Positions 26,674 to 35,814 of a stretch of DNA of 64,000 bases are shown here, piece by piece. Within the stretch, counting starts at the first letter, position 1. Each line of letters opens with the position of its first letter. A program made the translations under genes and the position numbers. This DNA is from Rubrobacter marinus (GTDB lineage: Bacteria; Actinomycetota; Rubrobacteria; Rubrobacterales; Rubrobacteraceae). The DNA lies in NCBI RefSeq assembly GCF_011492965.1, contig NZ_CP045121.1, positions 3,162,001-3,226,000 of the forward strand, in the 5' to 3' direction. The notes below the pieces were generated by a model. That model was not told the origin of the DNA. It saw nothing but the letters and a program-made list of their open reading frames with translations, and searched no databases.

Positions 26674-28137
26674 CTAGCTCGTGGCCGTGCCCTGCGTCCC
26701 GCCCACGGGCTCCGAGGCGCCGCCCGCGGCGCCCGCCTCCTCGTCCATGTCGGTCTGGTAGGTCTCCGAGAGGAGGTAGACCGAGAGGAGGGTGATGGCG
26801 CACACGACCGCCATGTACACGGCGATGGCGATCGAGGTGCCGAACCTAGCGTAGAGGGCCGTGGCGATGATCGGGGCGAGCGCGCCGCCGAAGATCGAGC
26901 CGCCCTGGTACCCCAACGAAGCCCCCGAGTAGCGCATCTTCGTGGAGAAAAGCTCCGAGTAGAGCGCCGCCTGCGGCCCGTACATCATGCTCAGGAACGC
27001 CTGGCCGATGATGAGGGCGAGAGCTATGAGGATAAAGTTCTCGCTGTTCACCATGAGCCAGAAGGGGAAGGAGAAGATCCCGAGCAACGCGGCCCCCGCC
27101 ATGTAGAGCCCGCGGCGCCCTATCCTGTCGGAGAGGCCCGCGAAGAAGAGCAGCGCGGGGATCTGGAAGACGGACGCTATAAGGACCGCCGCCAGCATGG
27201 TCGTCTGGGAGAGGCCCAGGATCTCGGGGTTCGTCCCGTAGGCGATGATGAACGTGATGAAGACGTAGAAGTTGGCGTTGATCGCGATAAACGCGCCCAT
27301 AGCCAGCAGGATCTGCTTGGGGTGCGTGCGTATCGCCTCCATCACCGGCGAGGGCTGGCGCTCGGCCGCGAGCTCCCGGCGCGCCTCCTCCACGCTCTGG
27401 TTCCGCTCGGCCGCGACCCGCTCGAGCTCCTCCCTCTCCCTGGCCTCCTTGGCCTCCTGGAGGTGGCGGAAGGCCGGCGTGTCCTCCAGCCTGAGTTGGA
27501 CGTACATCGCGACCCCGATAAGGACTATGCTCAGAAGGAACGGTACCCTCCAGCCCCACGCCTGGAACGCCTCGGGGGCGAGCGAGGAGCTTATGAGCAG
27601 GAAGAGGAGCTGGGCGAGGATCACCCCGACCGGGACCCCGATCTGGGCGAAGCTGCCGTAGAAGCCACGCTTGTCTCGGGGCGAGCTCTCCGTCGCGAGA
27701 AGCACCGCGCCTCCCCACTGCCCGCCGACGGCGAGGCCCTGCACGAAGCGCAGGACGATGAGCAGCAGCGGCGCGAGCCAGCCAATGGTGGCGTAGCTGG
27801 GCAAGAGCCCGATGGCCGTCGTCGCGATCCCCATCATCAGGAGCGCCGTCACCAGCGCCTTCTTGCGCCCCGATTTGTCGCCGAAGTGCCCGAAGACGAT
27901 GCCGCCTATCGGGCGGGCGATAAAGCCCACCGCGAACGTGCTGAACGAGGCGAGCGTCGCCACGAGCGGCGGCATGTCCGCCGAGAAGAACAGCGTCGGG
28001 AACACGAGCGCCGCGGCCGTCCCGTAGATAAAGAAGTCGTACCACTCGATGCTGGACCCCGTGAGCGCCGTCAGGGCAACTTTCAGGATGTCCCTCTCTG
28101 GCGCCTGTCGGGTTCCCACCGCGCTGGCGCTAGCCAT
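26674..28137 (-). CDS. MHS-family (ShiA/ProP-type) MFS transporter
   Basis: 487 aa from ATG 28137 behind GGGAGG. Twelve hydrophobic segments. EWYDFFIYGTAAALVFP and GFIARPIGGIVFGHFGDKSG (MFS motif A) are hallmarks of metabolite:H+ symporters. A charged central loop carries EEARRELAAERQ. The genes upstream make acetoacetyl-CoA from 3-hydroxybutyrate, so uptake of a short hydroxy- or keto acid is the best guess. Confidence 0.9.
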   Translation of the reverse strand: MASASAVGTRQAPERDILKVALTALTGSSIEWYDFFIYGTAAALVFPTLFFSADMPPLVATLASFSTFAVGFIARPIGGIVFGHFGDKSGRKKALVTALLMMGIATTAIGLLPSYATIGWLAPLLLIVLRFVQGLAVGGQWGGAVLLATESSPRDKRGFYGSFAQIGVPVGVILAQLLFLLISSSLAPEAFQAWGWRVPFLLSIVLIGVAMYVQLRLEDTPAFRHLQEAKEAREREELERVAAERNQSVEEARRELAAERQPSPVMEAIRTHPKQILLAMGAFIAINANFYVFITFIIAYGTNPEILGLSQTTMLAAVLIASVFQIPALLFFAGLSDRIGRRGLYMAGAALLGIFSFPFWLMVNSENFILIALALIIGQAFLSMMYGPQAALYSELFSTKMRYSGASLGYQGGSIFGGALAPIIATALYARFGTSIAIAVYMAVVCAITLLSVYLLSETYQTDMDEEAGAAGGASEPVGGTQGTATS

Positions 28138-28261
28138 GCATACCTCCCACTGCTGCTCCTTCCACTGGCTCTCTCTTAGGTTTCGAGTGCCCCGTCCGGC
28201 GCTTCTGGAACCTGCTGCCGACGCCCGGCGGTCGGAAACCCCTTCTCCCATTCCCGAAGCA

Positions 28262-28290
28262 GGTTATGTGAGGCTTGAACCTGAGTCAAA
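28262..28290 (-). promoter_or_regulatory. Candidate promoter with overlapping inverted repeat
   Basis: On the minus strand TTGACT, a 17-bp spacer, then TAACCT, about 120 nt before the transporter start. The inverted repeat CAGGTT-N12-AACCTG (28261-28284) covers the spacer and -10 box, the position of a repressor operator. Confidence 0.45.
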
Positions 28291-28303
28291 TATTCCGGCC
28301 CTT

Positions 28304-30292
28304 TCACCGACCCAGCTTCCCGGCGAGGCTCGCGAAGTCGTCGAGGACGGCGGGGTTCGCCAGGGAGTCGCGGCTCGCCGCCTTGTCCAGGGGGGTGCCG
28401 GAGAGGATCTTCTTCACCGGCACCTCCAGCTTCTTGCCGTTGAGGGTGCGGGGAACCTCCCCCACCGCCAGGATCTCGTCCGGCACGTGCCGCGGCGAGG
28501 TGTTCTCCCGGATGCCCGCTTTTATGCGGCGCTTCAGGTCGTCGTCGAGCTCGGTGCCCTCCTTGAGGACGACGAAGAGGGGCATGAAGGCCGAGCCGTC
28601 GGGCTTGTGCAGGTCGACGACGAGGGAGTCCGCGACCTCCGGGACGGCCTCGACCGCCCGGTAGATCTCGGCGGTCCCCATCCTCACCCCGCCGCGGTTG
28701 ATCGTCGAGTCGGACCGTCCGTAGATCACGCAGGAGCCCTCGGGCTTTATCTTGATCCAGTCTCCGTGGCGCCACACCCCTGGGTACAGGTCGAAGTAGC
28801 TCTCCCTGTAGCGCTCCCCGTCGGGGTCGTTCCACAGGTAGATCGGCATCGACGGCATCGGCTCGGTGATCACGAGCTCCCCGACCTCGTCGATGAGCGG
28901 CCGCCCCTCCTCGTCGTACGCCTCGACCTTCGCCCCGAGCGAGCGGCACTGCAGCTCCCCGCTCCTCACCGGGAGGATCGGGGTCCCGCCGACGAACGCC
29001 GTGCAGAGGTCGGTGCCGCCGCTCGTCGAGAACAGCCAGACGTCTCCCTTTACGTGCTCGTACACCCAGTCGAAGCCCTCCGGCGGCAGGGGCGAGCCCG
29101 TGGACCCGACGCTCTCGAGGGCGGAGAGATCGAAGCTCCTCCCCGGCTCCACCTCGGACTTCATGCACGCCGTCAGGTACCCGGCGCTCGTGCCGAAGCA
29201 GGTCATCCCGGTCTCCTGGGCAAACTCCCACAGGACGTTCATGTCCGGGTACCCGGGGTTGCCGTCGTAGAGGAGGATCGTGGCACCCGAGAGGAGTCCG
29301 CCCACGGTGAAGTTCCACATCATCCAGCCCGTCGTGGTGAACCAGAAGAGCCTCGACTCCGGCCCCACGTTCGCGTGGAGCGCGAGCTTCTTGAGGTGCT
29401 CGATCAGGATGCCGCCCTGGCTCTGCACGATCGCCTTCGGGAGCCCCGTCGTCCCGGACGAGTAGAGCACCCACAACGGGTGGTCGAACGGGACCCCTTC
29501 GAAGGTCAGCTCCGCCCCCTCGTTGCCGGAGACGAGCTCGTCCCAGGGGACCACGTCCCTCAGAGCCCCGACGTCCGGGTCTTCCCTGAGGTACGGCACG
29601 ACGACGGTCTTCTCCAGGGACGGCATCTCGCGCTGGAGCCGGGCGACGACCTCCGTGCGGTCGTACTCCTTGCCGCCGTAGCTGTAGCCGTCCACGGCGA
29701 ACAGGACCTTCGGCTCGATCTGCGCGAACCTGTCCACCACGCTCCCCGGCCCGAAGTCCGGCGAGCAGCTCGACCAGACCGCGCCGAGGGAGGCGGTAGC
29801 CAGAAACGCCACGACCGCCTCGGGGGAGTTCGGCACGTACGCCGCCACCCTGTCCCCGCGCCCGACGCCGAGAGACCTGAGCCCCGCGGCCATCGCCGCG
29901 ACCTTCCCCTCGAGCTCGCGCCAGGAGATCTCACCGAGGGGCCTGGTCTCCGAGCGGTAGAGGATCGCCGGCTCGTCGGCGCGATCCCTGGCATGCCTCA
30001 GGGCGTGCCGGGCGTAGTTGAGCTCCGCCCCCTCGAACCACGCGGCACCCGGCATCTTCCGCTCGGCCAGCACCCGCGTGTACGGCTTCGACGCCTCCAC
30101 GCCCGTGTACTCCCAGATCGAGGCCCAGAACCCCTCGAGGTCCGTCACCGACCACTCCCAGAGCTCCTCGTAGCCCTCGAAGGAGAGGCCCTTCTCCTCG
30201 GAGAGCCAGCGCATGTAGCCCGTGATCTTCGCGTTCTCCTTGAACCCTTCGGATGGCTCCCAGAGCAGGGTGCCCTCTGCCGCTTCGGTCAT
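28304..30292 (-). CDS. Acetoacetate-CoA ligase (acetoacetyl-CoA synthetase)
   Basis: 662 aa, the length of this family and longer than ordinary acyl-CoA ligases. Seen: an N-terminal ACAS_N-like region, SPDFGPGSVVDRFAQIEPKV (typical of this family), YSSGTTGLPKAI, FSTSGGTDLC, GRSDSTINRGGVRMG and the C-terminal LNGKKLEVPVKKIL with the catalytic Lys. ATP-dependent activation of acetoacetate, here supplied by the 3-hydroxybutyrate dehydrogenase 39 bp upstream. Confidence 0.94.
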   Translation of the reverse strand: MTEAAEGTLLWEPSEGFKENAKITGYMRWLSEEKGLSFEGYEELWEWSVTDLEGFWASIWEYTGVEASKPYTRVLAERKMPGAAWFEGAELNYARHALRHARDRADEPAILYRSETRPLGEISWRELEGKVAAMAAGLRSLGVGRGDRVAAYVPNSPEAVVAFLATASLGAVWSSCSPDFGPGSVVDRFAQIEPKVLFAVDGYSYGGKEYDRTEVVARLQREMPSLEKTVVVPYLREDPDVGALRDVVPWDELVSGNEGAELTFEGVPFDHPLWVLYSSGTTGLPKAIVQSQGGILIEHLKKLALHANVGPESRLFWFTTTGWMMWNFTVGGLLSGATILLYDGNPGYPDMNVLWEFAQETGMTCFGTSAGYLTACMKSEVEPGRSFDLSALESVGSTGSPLPPEGFDWVYEHVKGDVWLFSTSGGTDLCTAFVGGTPILPVRSGELQCRSLGAKVEAYDEEGRPLIDEVGELVITEPMPSMPIYLWNDPDGERYRESYFDLYPGVWRHGDWIKIKPEGSCVIYGRSDSTINRGGVRMGTAEIYRAVEAVPEVADSLVVDLHKPDGSAFMPLFVVLKEGTELDDDLKRRIKAGIRENTSPRHVPDEILAVGEVPRTLNGKKLEVPVKKILSGTPLDKAASRDSLANPAVLDDFASLAGKLGR

Positions 30293-30331
30293 GATCCCGT
30301 CCTTTCCCCTAGCCTCACCGGAACCCTCCCC

Positions 30332-31120
30332 TTACCACTGGGCGGTCGCGGCGCCATCCATCGTCAGAGAAGCCCCCGTGATAAACGACGCCTCCGGCGC
30401 GCACAGAAACGCCACGAGCTCGGCCACCTCCTCGGGCTCCACGAGGCGCTTTATCGCAGGCCCCGTGAGCATGACCTTCTCGATGACCTCGTCCTCGGAG
30501 ATGCCGCGCGTCCTGGCCTGGTCCGCGATCTGGCCCTCCACCAGCGGCGTCCTCACGTACGCCGGGCAGATGCAGTTGGAGGTGACCCCGTGCGGCCCGC
30601 CCTCGAGCGCGATCACCTTGTTGAGCCCCTCCAGCCCGTGCTTGGCCGAGATGTACGCCGCCTTGTAAGGGGAGGCCCGGAGCCCATGCACGCTCGAGAT
30701 GTTCACGACGCGCCCCCAGCCCTTCTCGTACATCCTCGGGAGTGCTTTCTGCACGATCCTGAACGGCGCCTCCAGCATGACCCTGAGGATGGTGGAGTAC
30801 TTCTCCGGCGGGAACTCCTCGATCGCCGCTACGTGCTGGAGCCCCGCGTTGTTGACCACGACGTCGGCCTCGACCTCTAAAGAGTCGAGCGCCGCGTAGT
30901 CCGCGAGGTCGGCTCGAACGGCCTCGCCGCCGATCCCGTCGGCCACCTTCCTGGCCGCCTCGCCGTTGAGGTCGAGCACCGTCACGGCCGCGCCAGCCTT
31001 CGCCAGCCTCTCGGCGCACGCCCGGCCGATCCCGCTCGCCGCCCCGGTGACGAGGGCGCTCCGCCCCGTCAGGTCCAGGTTGACCGCCGTGGTCCCCGGC
31101 GTCACAAAGGACTCACCCAT
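30332..31120 (-). CDS. 3-hydroxybutyrate dehydrogenase
   Basis: 262 aa from ATG 31120. SDR motifs TGAASGIG, VNNAGLQHVA, NISSVHGL and YISAKHGL, and the C-terminal ITGASLTMDGAATAQW, which is characteristic of bacterial D-3-hydroxybutyrate dehydrogenases. Oxidises 3-hydroxybutyrate to acetoacetate with NAD. First gene of the ketone-body module. Confidence 0.93.
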   Translation of the reverse strand: MGESFVTPGTTAVNLDLTGRSALVTGAASGIGRACAERLAKAGAAVTVLDLNGEAARKVADGIGGEAVRADLADYAALDSLEVEADVVVNNAGLQHVAAIEEFPPEKYSTILRVMLEAPFRIVQKALPRMYEKGWGRVVNISSVHGLRASPYKAAYISAKHGLEGLNKVIALEGGPHGVTSNCICPAYVRTPLVEGQIADQARTRGISEDEVIEKVMLTGPAIKRLVEPEEVAELVAFLCAPEASFITGASLTMDGAATAQW

Positions 31121-31427
31121 TCGCCCCTCTCCCCTACTAGATAACCTCGCGTCCCCAACGGAACCCTCCCGAGGCCCCGACCATGCGCAGTATATGCCAA
31201 GCCCCCGGCGTACCGAAAGCGCGTGTCGCCGGTCCACTCGGCCGGGACGCCCGGCCCTTCACACATTGCTCCCGAAAGGGTCAGCGGGCTCTCGGTCGTT
31301 ACGGCGCGACGGCCCCGTAGCAGTAGGCCGCCGGGAGCGCCGCCGGGATCAGGGGCGAGAGCACGACGGCACCGAGCCCGCGGCCCATCTCTTCTCGCCC
31401 CCACGGAGGAGGGCCGCGGTCTGGTTT
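31121..31427 (-). promoter_or_regulatory. Upstream region of the 3-hydroxybutyrate dehydrogenase gene
   Basis: 307 bp without a gene. On the minus strand TATACT at 31189-31194 is a good -10 candidate; the -35 (TTCGGT, 17 bp further) is weak. The rest is GC-rich with no repeat or RNA recognised. Confidence 0.3.
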
Positions 31428-32181
31428 CTAGCGGGTGTGGGCGTCGATGGCGTCCGCCAGCATCCCCTCGATGGCGCCGCGCTCGGCGTCGGAGCGGGTG
31501 ACGCGTAGGCGGGTGAAACGCTCGTTCATCTCCAGGGCGGACTCCAGCAGCCCCCGAGCGAGCTCGCGCGGCGGTCGAGCTCGACGAGAACGTCGAGCGC
31601 CTCGTCGCCCGCGAGCTTGAAGACGAGCTCGATCTCCTCGACCTTGCCCCGGTAGCGGCCCTCCGGCGCGAACTCAAACTGCTGGACGAACGGCAGCGGC
31701 GCCCCTTGCGAGGGTCGTGCTCGTTCTCGACCTGCCGGAGGCGAAAACCGAGGTTGCCCGCGGCGTCGAGCACGGCCTGCTGCAGGGGGTGGGGCGCCAC
31801 CCGGATCGGGTCGACGTCGCTCGGGTCGATCGCGTTCGGCACGTCGAGGCCGGTGCGCACGTAGACGTCGTGACGGCCGAGGGAGAGCGGCGTCTCGTAG
31901 GGGAGCGGGAACGAGAACGGGATGGTCCTCTTCTCTCCGGCGTCGACGGAGACCTCGCCGCCCACGCTGTGCTCGACGAGGATATGCTCGTGCAGGGAAT
32001 CTTCGTGCTTGTACTGCGTCGAGACGTAGAGGTAGATCCTCTGGAACTCCTGCGGGCCGCTCCCGCCCTCGATGATGGTCTCCCCGCTAACCGTCTCCCC
32101 GGGGACGAGCGTGTCGTGGGACAAACGGGTGTCGACGGTCGCCCCGCCGACCCCTATGCTGCTCAAAAGCTTTCTGAACAC
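31428..32181 (-). CDS. Spo0M-family (arrestin-fold) protein, doubly frameshifted as sequenced
   Basis: ATG 32181. First frame: KLLSSIGVGGATVDTRL, VPGETVSGETIIEGGS, HEHILVEHSVGG and VRTGLDVPNAIDPSDVDPI, all Spo0M features. Adding one G:C pair near 31702-31705 opens QQFEFAPEGRYRGKVEEIEL; adding another near 31551-31555 opens LLESALEMNERFTRLRV and ends at 31428. The repaired protein is 251 aa, close to Bacillus Spo0M (258). Cytoplasmic; in Bacillus it affects sporulation and cytokinesis. Confidence 0.78.
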
Positions 32182-32256
32182 GGCATCCTCCTCATCCGCA
32201 CGCTTGCGTTACTCGTCCGCCTTCCCCCGGTCCCCGCAGCTCCCCGGGCGCCGGCA

Positions 32257-32858
32257 TCAGGCCATCAACGCCTCCCGAACGAAGTCGAGCCTGTCGTTCC
32301 CCCAGAACATCTCCTCCCCCACGAAGAAGGTCGGCGTGGCGAAGACACCCCGCCCGGCGGCCTCCTCCGTGGCCTCCTTGAGCGCCTGCTTGGCCCCGCC
32401 CGATCCGGCACCCGCGATCAGCTCCTCGGGTCGAGCCCGACCCTGCGCGCCACCTCGCGTAAAGGTCCGTCCTCGTCGGAGGCCTCCAGCCCCTTCGGCG
32501 CCCCGTCCTCCTCCCAGAAGAGGGCGAAGGCCTCGCGGGTAAACGCCTCCAGGCTCCCCCTCCCGGCGCACCACACCGCCGCGCGCATCGTCTTCAGCGT
32601 CCGGAACGGGAAGGGCTCCGGGAAGCGCATCGGGAGGCCGTATCGCCCGGCCCAGCGGCGGATGTCCCGCGCCTGGTAGCGCCCCTTCGCCGGCGTCTCG
32701 ATGGGCGCCTTGATCCCCGCCGCCTTGTGCAGCGCCCCCAGCAGCACGGGCCGCAGGACGACCTCCGCCCCCGCCTCCCCGGCTACGCGCCCGGCCTCAC
32801 CGTAGGCCAGGTAAGAGTACGGGCTCACGAGGTCGTAGTAGAACTCCATCCGCTTCAC
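32257..32858 (-). CDS. DsbA-family 2-hydroxychromene-2-carboxylate isomerase-like protein, frameshifted as sequenced
   Basis: The N-terminal frame (ATG 32858) has FYYDLVSPYSYLA, LGALHKAAG and GLPMRFPEPFPFRTL; the C-terminal frame has LKEATEEAAGRGVFATPTFF and MFWGNDRLDFV. One base missing near 32428-32430 separates them; repair gives 200 aa, the family length. Residue S12 in SPYSY replaces the thioredoxin Cys pair, as in kappa-class GST-like isomerases that bind glutathione or another thiol. Confidence 0.82.
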
Positions 32859-32954
32859 CGACGCAGCCTCCCCGTCTCCGATACGGCGGGACCATATTAG
32901 AAGCGTCGGGATATTCCGCGCAACGCTCCCGCGCCTCCGGAGGCACGCAGAGAA

Positions 32955-32994
32955 GCGCGGAGGGGCGGGCTTGTGGCGCCCGCCCTCTCCGCGC
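32955..32994 (-). terminator. Hairpin terminator after the first TSUP gene
   Basis: A long GC stem (about 16 bp with one bulge: GCGCGGAGGGGCGGGC against GCCCGCCCTCTCCGCGC), about 24 bp after the TSUP stop. Confidence 0.7.
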
Positions 32995-33017
32995 GAGGGA
33001 TCTCTTGTCGTCGCCTC

Positions 33018-33905
33018 TTAGGCCGTCTGGCCCTCGCCCACGTCGACCTTCTCCTCGTTGTTCACCAGGATGGAGAACGCCAGCGCGGAGATCCAGACCA
33101 CCACGATGGCGCCGTAGATCACGTAAGCCGCCGCTCCCTCGATGCCTATGGTGTTTATAAAGGTCCGCATGTTGGTCAGGAGGATGACGCCGCCGACGGC
33201 CGTCCCGAGGATGCGCATCGGCAGGATCCTCACGACCCAGGCCGCGATCGGCGCGGCGATGACCCCGCCAACGAGCAACGCGCCCGTGATGCCCCAGGGG
33301 ATCTCGGACAAGCTAAGCGCGAGCAGGAAGCCCACGCTGGCGGCGAAGGCGACCACGAACTCGCTGGTGTCCACCGTGCCGACGACCTTTCTCGGCTCCA
33401 TCCGCCCCGAGGAGAGCAGCGTCGGGGTGGAGATGGGACCCCAACCGCCGCCGCCGGCCGCGTCCATGAACCCCGCGAAGAGCCCCAGGGGACCGAGGAA
33501 CTTGCCCGGGATGGCCTTGACCCGCACCGGCTTCTCCCTGCGCCTGAAGGAGAAACGGGCCAGGATGTAGGCCCCGAGGGCGAACAGGAACACGGCCACG
33601 AACGGCTCCGCCAGCTCGGCCGCGACGTAGCTCACCGCGATCGCGCCGAAGAACGCGCCTATCCCGCCCGGTATCGCCATCCACAGGATCTTCGACCAGT
33701 CCACGTTCCCGAACCGCCAGTGCGACAACCCCGACACGAACGTCGTCCCCACCTCCGCGATGTGCACGCTCGCCGAAGCGAGCGCAGGCGCGACCCCGAC
33801 CGTTAGCAGCAACGTCGTGGAAGTCACCCCGTACGCCATCCCCAGAGACCCGTCCACCAACTGGGCCAACAACCCCACCACCGCAAGTACGAACAAGCTC
33901 CTCAT
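33018..33905 (-). CDS. TSUP (TauE/SafE) family sulfur-anion transporter 1
   Basis: 295 aa from ATG 33905 behind AGGAGGGG. Eight or nine membrane segments; signatures QLVDGSLGMAYGVTSTTLLL, GTTFVSGLSHWRFGN, GFMDAAGGGGWGPISTPTLL and a second GTVDTSEFVV. TSUP proteins move sulfite, sulfate, thiosulfate or sulfonates. The GGTAGACAAA leader motif lies 24 nt upstream. A close paralogue is at 38189-39081; the central and C-terminal halves are nearly identical in protein. Confidence 0.92.
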   Translation of the reverse strand: MRSLFVLAVVGLLAQLVDGSLGMAYGVTSTTLLLTVGVAPALASASVHIAEVGTTFVSGLSHWRFGNVDWSKILWMAIPGGIGAFFGAIAVSYVAAELAEPFVAVFLFALGAYILARFSFRRREKPVRVKAIPGKFLGPLGLFAGFMDAAGGGGWGPISTPTLLSSGRMEPRKVVGTVDTSEFVVAFAASVGFLLALSLSEIPWGITGALLVGGVIAAPIAAWVVRILPMRILGTAVGGVILLTNMRTFINTIGIEGAAAYVIYGAIVVVWISALAFSILVNNEEKVDVGEGQTA

Positions 33906-33928
33906 TGACCGCCCCTCCTGATAATAAC

Positions 33929-33938
33929 TTTGTCTACC
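33929..33938 (-). promoter_or_regulatory. GGTAGACAAA motif upstream of TSUP 1
   Basis: Exact 10-mer on the minus strand, ending 24 nt before the start codon and just before the ribosome site. The same 10-mer precedes the sulfatase-fold gene and TSUP 2. Likely an operator or leader element. Confidence 0.5.
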
Positions 33939-34147
33939 GTCTTTGCAGAGATAGAAGGTAGCCGCCCCGATGCTGTGTGTCAAGGCCGCGACGGGCCGCC
34001 GCCGAAAAAACTCGTACGCCGGACCGTCCTCCAGAGCCGTAGGAGGGGCCTTACCTCGGTCAGGTGCTACGCATCGCCGCCGCCGAGGGGCCTGAGCGCC
34101 TTCGGGAAATGTTGAGCCGAACCCTTCGGTCCTCCTTGCTTCGCCTG

Positions 34148-34185
34148 CAACGAGGGCGGCCCCGATAACGGGACCGCCCTCGTTG
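34148..34185 (-). terminator. Hairpin terminator after the sulfatase-fold gene
   Basis: 12-bp outer stem CAACGAGGGCGG / CCGCCCTCGTTG, one C/A mismatch, then an inner CCCG-ATAA-CGGG stem-loop; about 25 bp beyond the stop. The rest of the 304-bp gap (33906-34209) holds only the TSUP 1 leader. Confidence 0.75.
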
Positions 34186-34209
34186 CCGTGCCGTCGAGGT
34201 TTCGTCGGG

Positions 34210-35655
34210 CTACGCGCTCTTTCTCTTGGGAGTTCCCCACGCTTCCAGCGCCTTGCGGCGGGGGGCGAGGTACGCTTCCGGCGTGCCGACGTCCTCGAGG
34301 AAGGAGATGGCGCGTTCGCAGAGCGCCTCGCCCTCGCCGCTTCGTTCGCCCCACACGTTCCTCCCCTGGCCGGGGTCGCCCGTGAGGTCGTAGAGCTCCG
34401 GCTCGTCGTCCGGGCCGCCGAGGATCACGGCCCTCTCGGGCGTGGTCACGGTGATCGGCATGTAGTCGGCGATCCTGCGCGGCTTGGAGTCGACGGCCGT
34501 GGTGATCTCGCCCTCCGCCAGGTACAGCGGCCAGGAGCTGACGACAAACTCCCGGTGCTCTTCCTCCGTCCCGGCTAGAACCTCCTGGAACGACTCGCCG
34601 GACATGGTGCCCGGCAAGCCCGCGAGCCCGGCGAGCTCCAGGATCGTCGGCGCGATATCCGGGGCGGTGGTCATCGCCGCGCGCCGGCCGGGCTCGAGGC
34701 CGGGCCCGCGGACCATCAGGGGTATGTTGGTCAGCTCCTTGTAGAGCGGCGACCTCTGGACGGTCAGGAGCCAGGATTCGGTCAGCCACTCGGGCACCGA
34801 CGAGTCCTCCGTGACCGACGCCTCCGGCTCGTGCACCCACTCGGCCTTGCCGAAGTAGCAGTGCTCGCCGAAGTAGAACCCGTGGTCGGAGGTGAAGAAG
34901 ACCAGCGTGTTCTCACGCAGGCCCAGGGCGTCGAGCTTCGCCAGCAGCCGCCCGATCCAGAAGTCCACCATCGTGACCTCGCCGCAGTACCCCGCGTGGG
35001 AGAGGTTAACGTCGTCCTCCGTGAGGCCGGCGTCCTCCCACTTCCCGTAGCAGGGGTAATTTATGCTCTCCCCGGTGTAGTTCTCGCGGTACTGTGCGGT
35101 GTAGTAGTCGGGGGCGTCCCACGGCTCGTGCGGGTCCCACGTGTCCACGTAGAGGAAGAAGTTCTCGTCGTGGTGCCGCTCGAGCCACCGCTCGGCCTCG
35201 GTCATCGTGCGCGCCACCATCCGGTCCTCCTCGGAGCGCCACGTCGAGCGCATGTCGGAGCGCTCTTCGGGCCTGGTGTCGTCGCCCTGGCCCCGGACCC
35301 AGATGAAGTCGTCGAAGCCGCGGTCGTACCCGAAGCCATTGCGGACGAAGAACGGGGTGTCCACGATCCCCATCGTCGTGTAACCGGCCCTGGAGAGCAC
35401 CTGCGGCAGGGTCGCCAGGTGGCGCGGAAGCGGCTCCCAGCCCATGTGCGTGTACGAGAACGTCCCCGTCAGGATGTCCGCCCGGGCGGGCATCGTCGGG
35501 AAAGAAGAGATCACGTGGTTGTCGAACACCACCGATTGCTGCGCGAACGCGTCGAGGTGGGGAGTGCGGATGCTCCCGTTCCCGTAAGCCCCCAGGTGAT
35601 CCCTGCGGAAAGTGTCCGCCACGATCACCACTACGTTGGGTCGATCCTGGTTCAA
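34210..35655 (-). CDS. Sulfatase-fold hydrolase with Thr at the nucleophile position
   Basis: 481 aa, alkaline phosphatase superfamily. Seen: VVVIVADTFRRDHLGAYGN (metal Asp14), FPTMPARADILTG (nucleophile motif), TWDPHEPWDAP, FFTSDHGFYFGEH (metal Asp-His) and APTILELAGL. The classical sulfatase motif is C/S-x-P-x-R, whose Cys or Ser becomes formylglycine; here it is T54-M-P-A-R58, so formylglycine cannot form. A Thr nucleophile suits phosphodiesterases or phosphonate hydrolases of the fold, though many genomes call this type arylsulfatase. No signal peptide. Leader carries GGTAGACAAA. Confidence 0.85.
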   Translation of the reverse strand: MNQDRPNVVVIVADTFRRDHLGAYGNGSIRTPHLDAFAQQSVVFDNHVISSFPTMPARADILTGTFSYTHMGWEPLPRHLATLPQVLSRAGYTTMGIVDTPFFVRNGFGYDRGFDDFIWVRGQGDDTRPEERSDMRSTWRSEEDRMVARTMTEAERWLERHHDENFFLYVDTWDPHEPWDAPDYYTAQYRENYTGESINYPCYGKWEDAGLTEDDVNLSHAGYCGEVTMVDFWIGRLLAKLDALGLRENTLVFFTSDHGFYFGEHCYFGKAEWVHEPEASVTEDSSVPEWLTESWLLTVQRSPLYKELTNIPLMVRGPGLEPGRRAAMTTAPDIAPTILELAGLAGLPGTMSGESFQEVLAGTEEEHREFVVSSWPLYLAEGEITTAVDSKPRRIADYMPITVTTPERAVILGGPDDEPELYDLTGDPGQGRNVWGERSGEGEALCERAISFLEDVGTPEAYLAPRRKALEAWGTPKRKSA

Positions 35656-35677
35656 CTCGTTCCTCCTGAATGTCTTG

Positions 35678-35687
35678 TTTGTCTACC
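35678..35687 (-). promoter_or_regulatory. GGTAGACAAA motif upstream of the sulfatase-fold gene
   Basis: Exact 10-mer on the minus strand, 23 nt before the start codon, in the same position relative to the ribosome site as at the two TSUP genes. Confidence 0.5.
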
Positions 35688-35814
35688 TATTTAGTGTGCA
35701 ACGCGCACCTTACACGTCCCGGTCGCTCACCGTCAAGGGCCCATCGAATATTTCCCGGAAGATATGCTGGGAGGCACAACCTCTTGGGCTCAGCCAGGCG
35801 AATGGGCGGAGGGG

